Under the pieces are notes generated by a model, which was not told the origin of the DNA, did not search any database, and saw nothing but the letters and a program-made list of their open reading frames with translations. Positions 43,933 through 46,528 of a stretch of 46,528 bases of DNA are shown here, one piece after another. Source of the stretch: an uncultured Saprospiraceae bacterium. GTDB taxonomy: Bacteria; Bacteroidota; Bacteroidia; Chitinophagales; Saprospiraceae. The position numbers and the translations under genes are program-made. The DNA lies in the NCBI GenBank assembly GCA_937974625.1, contig CALJVJ010000400.1, forward strand, positions 1-46,528, written 5' to 3'. Each line of letters begins with the position of its first letter. Within the stretch, counting starts at the first letter, position 1.

Positions 43933-44331
43933 TTAGACTAAGTCAGAATCTATGTAAGGCCGATTGCCTTCTTTTGCGACTATCGGTTTTAGTGGTAATT
44001 TGATAGCCGTTGTTTTCTGAGCGGCAGCTAATTTCTTTTTTTCCTTTTGCTGTTTCTTCAATAGTTTCAGCTCCTTTTCAATAGCTTTTTCTACCGCAGC
44101 TTCATTTTTAAACCTAAAATCTTTCACCACTTCTGGATAAGCACTGGCAAAATGTAAGGCTACCACCCTTATCCATATCAAGGTCAGTAAATAGAAAACG
44201 GCAGGGGTCCATGATTGTAAACTCCAAAAAAATAATACAAAATTACCCATGACAAAAACTATCAAATGTCGAAAGAAATACTTCTTATCTAATACGCGGT
44301 CGTAGGCAGCTTTGTATAATTTTCGATTCAT
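43933..44331 (-). CDS. 2TM domain-containing protein
   Basis: A 132-residue membrane protein. Residues about 1-75 match the 2TM domain: AYDRVLDKKYFFRHLIVFVM opens the first span, WTPAVFYLLTLIWIRVVALH forms the second with its conserved His. The tail is a Lys/Gln coiled-coil helix (EKAIEKELKLLKKQQKEKKK) and a Pro-rich end. Members are widespread in Bacteroidota, alone or fused to LytTR or kinase domains; function not known. It is likely monocistronic. Confidence 0.75.
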   Translation of the reverse strand: MNRKLYKAAYDRVLDKKYFFRHLIVFVMGNFVLFFWSLQSWTPAVFYLLTLIWIRVVALHFASAYPEVVKDFRFKNEAAVEKAIEKELKLLKKQQKEKKKLAAAQKTTAIKLPLKPIVAKEGNRPYIDSDLV

Positions 44332-44542
44332 AACGGTCTTTTTTAATAATAAAGGGATGATGCTTTATAACGGATTTTTGGTGGGTCGTCTTGTTCCTAT
44401 TAACATCATTAACATATTAATGACATCTAGTTCTATTTTAAACTATTTTGTTTTTAATTTTTATATTAAATACTATTTGTTTTTAATTTGAAATTTGAGT
44501 ACCTTTATGCTTCTATTAAAAATGTTGATAATCAATTAAAAT

Positions 44543-45604
44543 ATGCCTAATCCCAATACATTTATCAAAGGCAGAGGCGCACAAATCAACCCTGCTAATC
44601 GGTTTCATAACCTTGTGTATGACGAAAATCCTGTGGATTGGGAATTGGAAGATAAAGCGGATATACCGACAGACTTCATTGAGGTATTTCCCAAAACAAT
44701 TTTAAATAAAGTGGTCAGCCCTGATATTCCAGGCGATTATTCGATGAACCCCTATCAAGGTTGTGAACATGGCTGTATTTACTGCTATGCGCGTAACTCT
44801 CATAATTATTGGGGCTATTCAGCAGGACTAGAATTTGAAAGCAAAATTCTCGTTAAAAAGAATGCTGCTACCTTACTCGAACAAAAATTAAAGCATAAAA
44901 ACTGGAAAGCTACCCCCATTATGCTTTCTGGTAATACCGACTGTTATCAGCCTATAGAAGGCAAGTTAGAAATCACCCGAGACATCCTAAAAACATTTTG
45001 GAAATATCGACATCCCGTCAGTGTCATTACTAAAAATAGTCTGATACTGCGGGATTTAGATATTTTAAAACAGTTAGCAGCACACAATTTGGTTAGAGTC
45101 GCTATTTCTATTACAACATTAAACGAAGACCTACGTCGATTTTTAGAACCTCGGACCGCTACTATAGCCAATCGCCTAAAAACAGTGGAAACATTGGCTG
45201 CCAATGGGATTCCAACTATGGTCATGATGGCGCCCATTATCCCTGGTTTGAACGATACCGAGATTCTCAAAATGGTTAAAACAGTTGCTGATTTGGGGGC
45301 GAGTAGAGTTGGCTATACCATTGTCCGTTTGACAGGAGATGTCGCTACGATTTTTGAAGATTGGATTCGTAAAACTATGCCTGACCGCGCAGATAGAGTC
45401 CTCAATCGAATCAGAGACTGTCGAGGAGGGGAATTGGATGATAAACGCTACGGTAAAAGAATGAGCGGTGAGGGTAATATTGCTAAGATTATACAAGAAC
45501 AGTTTCGAATTGCTCGACAATTGTATTTAAAGAATCCTCCTCCTTATCAATACAATGTAGATATGCATAATGATTTCAAATCGCCGCAATTAAAGTTGTT
45601 CTAA
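44543..45604 (+). CDS. PA0069/Rv2578c-family radical SAM protein
   Basis: A 353-residue radical SAM enzyme related to spore photoproduct lyase. The N-terminal GRGAQINPANRF and YSMNPYQGCEHGCIYCYARN hold the cluster-binding CxxxCxxC (C74, C78, C81). LSGNTDCYQPIEGKLEITRD, VSVITKNSLILRDLDIL, PTMVMMAPIIPGLND and VGYTIVRLTGD follow, all typical of the PA0069 family. A DNA-repair-like role is often suggested from homology, but reaction and substrate have not been established for this branch. Its neighbour alkB, on the same strand 86 bp on, fits a repair context. Confidence 0.88.
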   Translation: MPNPNTFIKGRGAQINPANRFHNLVYDENPVDWELEDKADIPTDFIEVFPKTILNKVVSPDIPGDYSMNPYQGCEHGCIYCYARNSHNYWGYSAGLEFESKILVKKNAATLLEQKLKHKNWKATPIMLSGNTDCYQPIEGKLEITRDILKTFWKYRHPVSVITKNSLILRDLDILKQLAAHNLVRVAISITTLNEDLRRFLEPRTATIANRLKTVETLAANGIPTMVMMAPIIPGLNDTEILKMVKTVADLGASRVGYTIVRLTGDVATIFEDWIRKTMPDRADRVLNRIRDCRGGELDDKRYGKRMSGEGNIAKIIQEQFRIARQLYLKNPPPYQYNVDMHNDFKSPQLKLF

Positions 45605-45612
45605 CTGGTAGC

Positions 45613-45653
45613 ACAGCATTTATGCTGTCCCGTTCCAAAGACTTTAGTCTTTG
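45613..45653. repeat. Two adjacent short palindromes before alkB
   Basis: ACAGCAT-TT-ATGCTGT (45613-45628) and CAAAGACT-TT-AGTCTTTG (45636-45653), both perfect around a two-base centre. A-run rather than T-run follows on the plus strand, so they are not terminators for the radical SAM gene. Confidence 0.8.
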
Positions 45654-45689
45654 AAAAAAGCTATTCTTGTTTGAATAAATCACCCCTTT

Positions 45690-46277
45690 ATGAATCTAAA
45701 CCTATTTCAAACAATCCCCTTAAACGAAACCCACGAAATTTTCATTTCCTACCCTATTGATTCGTTTCTTCTAAAAAATGAAGCATTCAAAGAAATTTGG
45801 AATTTGCATCCAGAGGAATTTCATTCCCTCCTAATGCACGGCAAAGAAGTACTCACTCCTAGATGGCAACAAGCCTATGGTAAAAGCTATCGATATACAG
45901 GTTCAAAAAATAATGCTTTACCCATTCCAATTATACTACAACCATTTCTAATTTGGTCACAACAGCATATTGATAGTCGCTTAAATGGTTTACTACTAAA
46001 CTGGTATGATGGACATAAAGACCATTATATTGGAGCGCATCGTGATGATACTAGAGATTTAGTAAAAGATAGCCCAATTGTTACCATTTCACTGGGACAA
46101 GAAAGAATATTTAGAATGCGACCATTCAAAAAAAGAGGTTATAAAGATATTACTTTTAGAAATGGAGAAGTCATTGTCATGCCATCAGATACTAATCAAA
46201 ATTGGACACATGAAGTCCCTAAATTTAAAAAATTTGATGGCAAAAGAATCTCTATTACACTCCGTGCTTTTTTATAA
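45690..46277 (+). CDS. alkB: AlkB-family 2-oxoglutarate/Fe(II) dioxygenase
   Basis: A 195-residue oxidative dealkylase, repairing methylated bases such as 1-meA and 3-meC in DNA or RNA. Seen: the nucleotide-recognition part (YGKSYRYTGSKN), LLLNWYDGHKDHYIGAHRDD with the iron ligands H117 and D119, the third ligand H174 in NWTHEVPK, and the 2-oxoglutarate-binding RISITLR (R186, R192). All key residues are present. It is the smaller ALKBH2-like form. It follows the radical SAM gene, possibly in the same transcript. Confidence 0.92.
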   Translation: MNLNLFQTIPLNETHEIFISYPIDSFLLKNEAFKEIWNLHPEEFHSLLMHGKEVLTPRWQQAYGKSYRYTGSKNNALPIPIILQPFLIWSQQHIDSRLNGLLLNWYDGHKDHYIGAHRDDTRDLVKDSPIVTISLGQERIFRMRPFKKRGYKDITFRNGEVIVMPSDTNQNWTHEVPKFKKFDGKRISITLRAFL

Positions 46278-46348
46278 ACCCTCAAATATTGCAAATTATG
46301 ATGGCTCGTGCAGGAATCCATACGGACAAGTGGTGCAAGCTACGGATA

Positions 46349-46528
46349 TTACTTTTTAAAAAACTCAATCCCTGTCACATACTTCGACTTCTTATCCAAG
46401 CGATAAGGCAATTCTGTCGCTACTCGGCTCGCCAATTTTTCTTGCTCAGGTGCATACTTCAATTCTACTACCAAACCTAACCGTTCTTTTGCTTCCCTTA
46501 AAAATTGATTCGAACCAAAATTTATTTG
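46349..46528 (-). CDS. C-terminal end of an unidentified protein (cut by window edge)
   Basis: An open frame enters from the right edge and stops at 46349 (TAA on the minus strand). It gives 59 residues including FGSNQFLREAKERLGLVVEL, then KYAPEQEKLASRVATELPYR and TGIEFFKK. Mixed alpha/beta character, no recognised motif. It converges on alkB with a 71-bp gap. The family cannot be named from this part alone. Confidence 0.6.
   Translation of the reverse strand, partial: QINFGSNQFLREAKERLGLVVELKYAPEQEKLASRVATELPYRLDKKSKYVTGIEFFKK

Overview
The window is 46.5 kb of AT-rich chromosome from a member of the Bacteroidota, probably the Saprospiria side of the phylum; the class is inference. The phylum call rests on two secreted proteins with type IX secretion (T9SS) C-terminal sorting domains, a TPR-CHAT protein, DUF3667 and 2TM-domain proteins, a TonB C-terminal-domain protein, BrxC (bacillithiol-type thiol chemistry), a standalone MnmD, and TAnnTTTG-type -7 promoter elements. 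No tRNA, rRNA operon, CRISPR array, prophage or intact transposase was seen.

Layout. 1-6.7 kb: a membrane sensor histidine kinase, a large repeat-containing T9SS cargo on the minus strand, and a VCBS/ASPIC-UnbV T9SS cargo. 6.8-14.6 kb: a 1131-residue TPR-CHAT protein with a signal peptide, a beta-barrel-like outer membrane protein, a TonB_C protein, a lipocalin-like lipoprotein, an unusual glycogen-binding-like/lysine-rich/helix-hairpin-helix protein, and a small EF-hand protein. 14.8-29.9 kb, all minus strand: the division and cell wall (dcw) cluster, read mraZ-rsmH-ftsL-ftsI-murE-mraY-ftsW-murG-ftsQ-ftsA-ftsZ. It starts at a promoter overlapped by three MraZ boxes and ends at a terminator after ftsZ. 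murD and murC are absent from their usual slots, and the cluster holds ORF-free gaps of 711 bp (mraY-ftsW) and 1151 bp (murE-mraY) rich in inverted repeats. 30.4-39.4 kb: a MATE exporter, a serine hydrolase with a GH3 C-domain-like front half, two tandem DUF3667 membrane proteins, a Tat/lipoprotein TIM-barrel isomerase-like protein, an Mpl-type Mur ligase and a 44-residue lipoprotein. 39.5-46.5 kb: brxC, mnmD, a lipoprotein with a C-terminal membrane segment, an RluA-type pseudouridine synthase, a GxxExxY-family pseudogene between about 86-bp inverted repeats, the RNase P RNA gene, a 2TM protein, a PA0069-type radical SAM protein, AlkB and the 3' end of a minus-strand gene.

How genes work together. 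The dcw genes form one pathway: lipid-linked peptidoglycan precursor synthesis (MurE, MraY, MurG) and its use by FtsW/FtsI at the FtsZ/FtsA ring. Mpl, further right, recycles wall peptides. Several other genes concern nucleic-acid maintenance or modification (mnmD, rsmH, RluA-type, rnpB, alkB).

The most striking unexplained signal is the density of intergenic inverted repeats: a four-copy GTTGGCAA family, an 18-bp CGACGAAT palindrome family around the DUF3667 pair, a long imperfect hairpin before brxC, and the inverted-repeat-bounded GxxExxY remnant.
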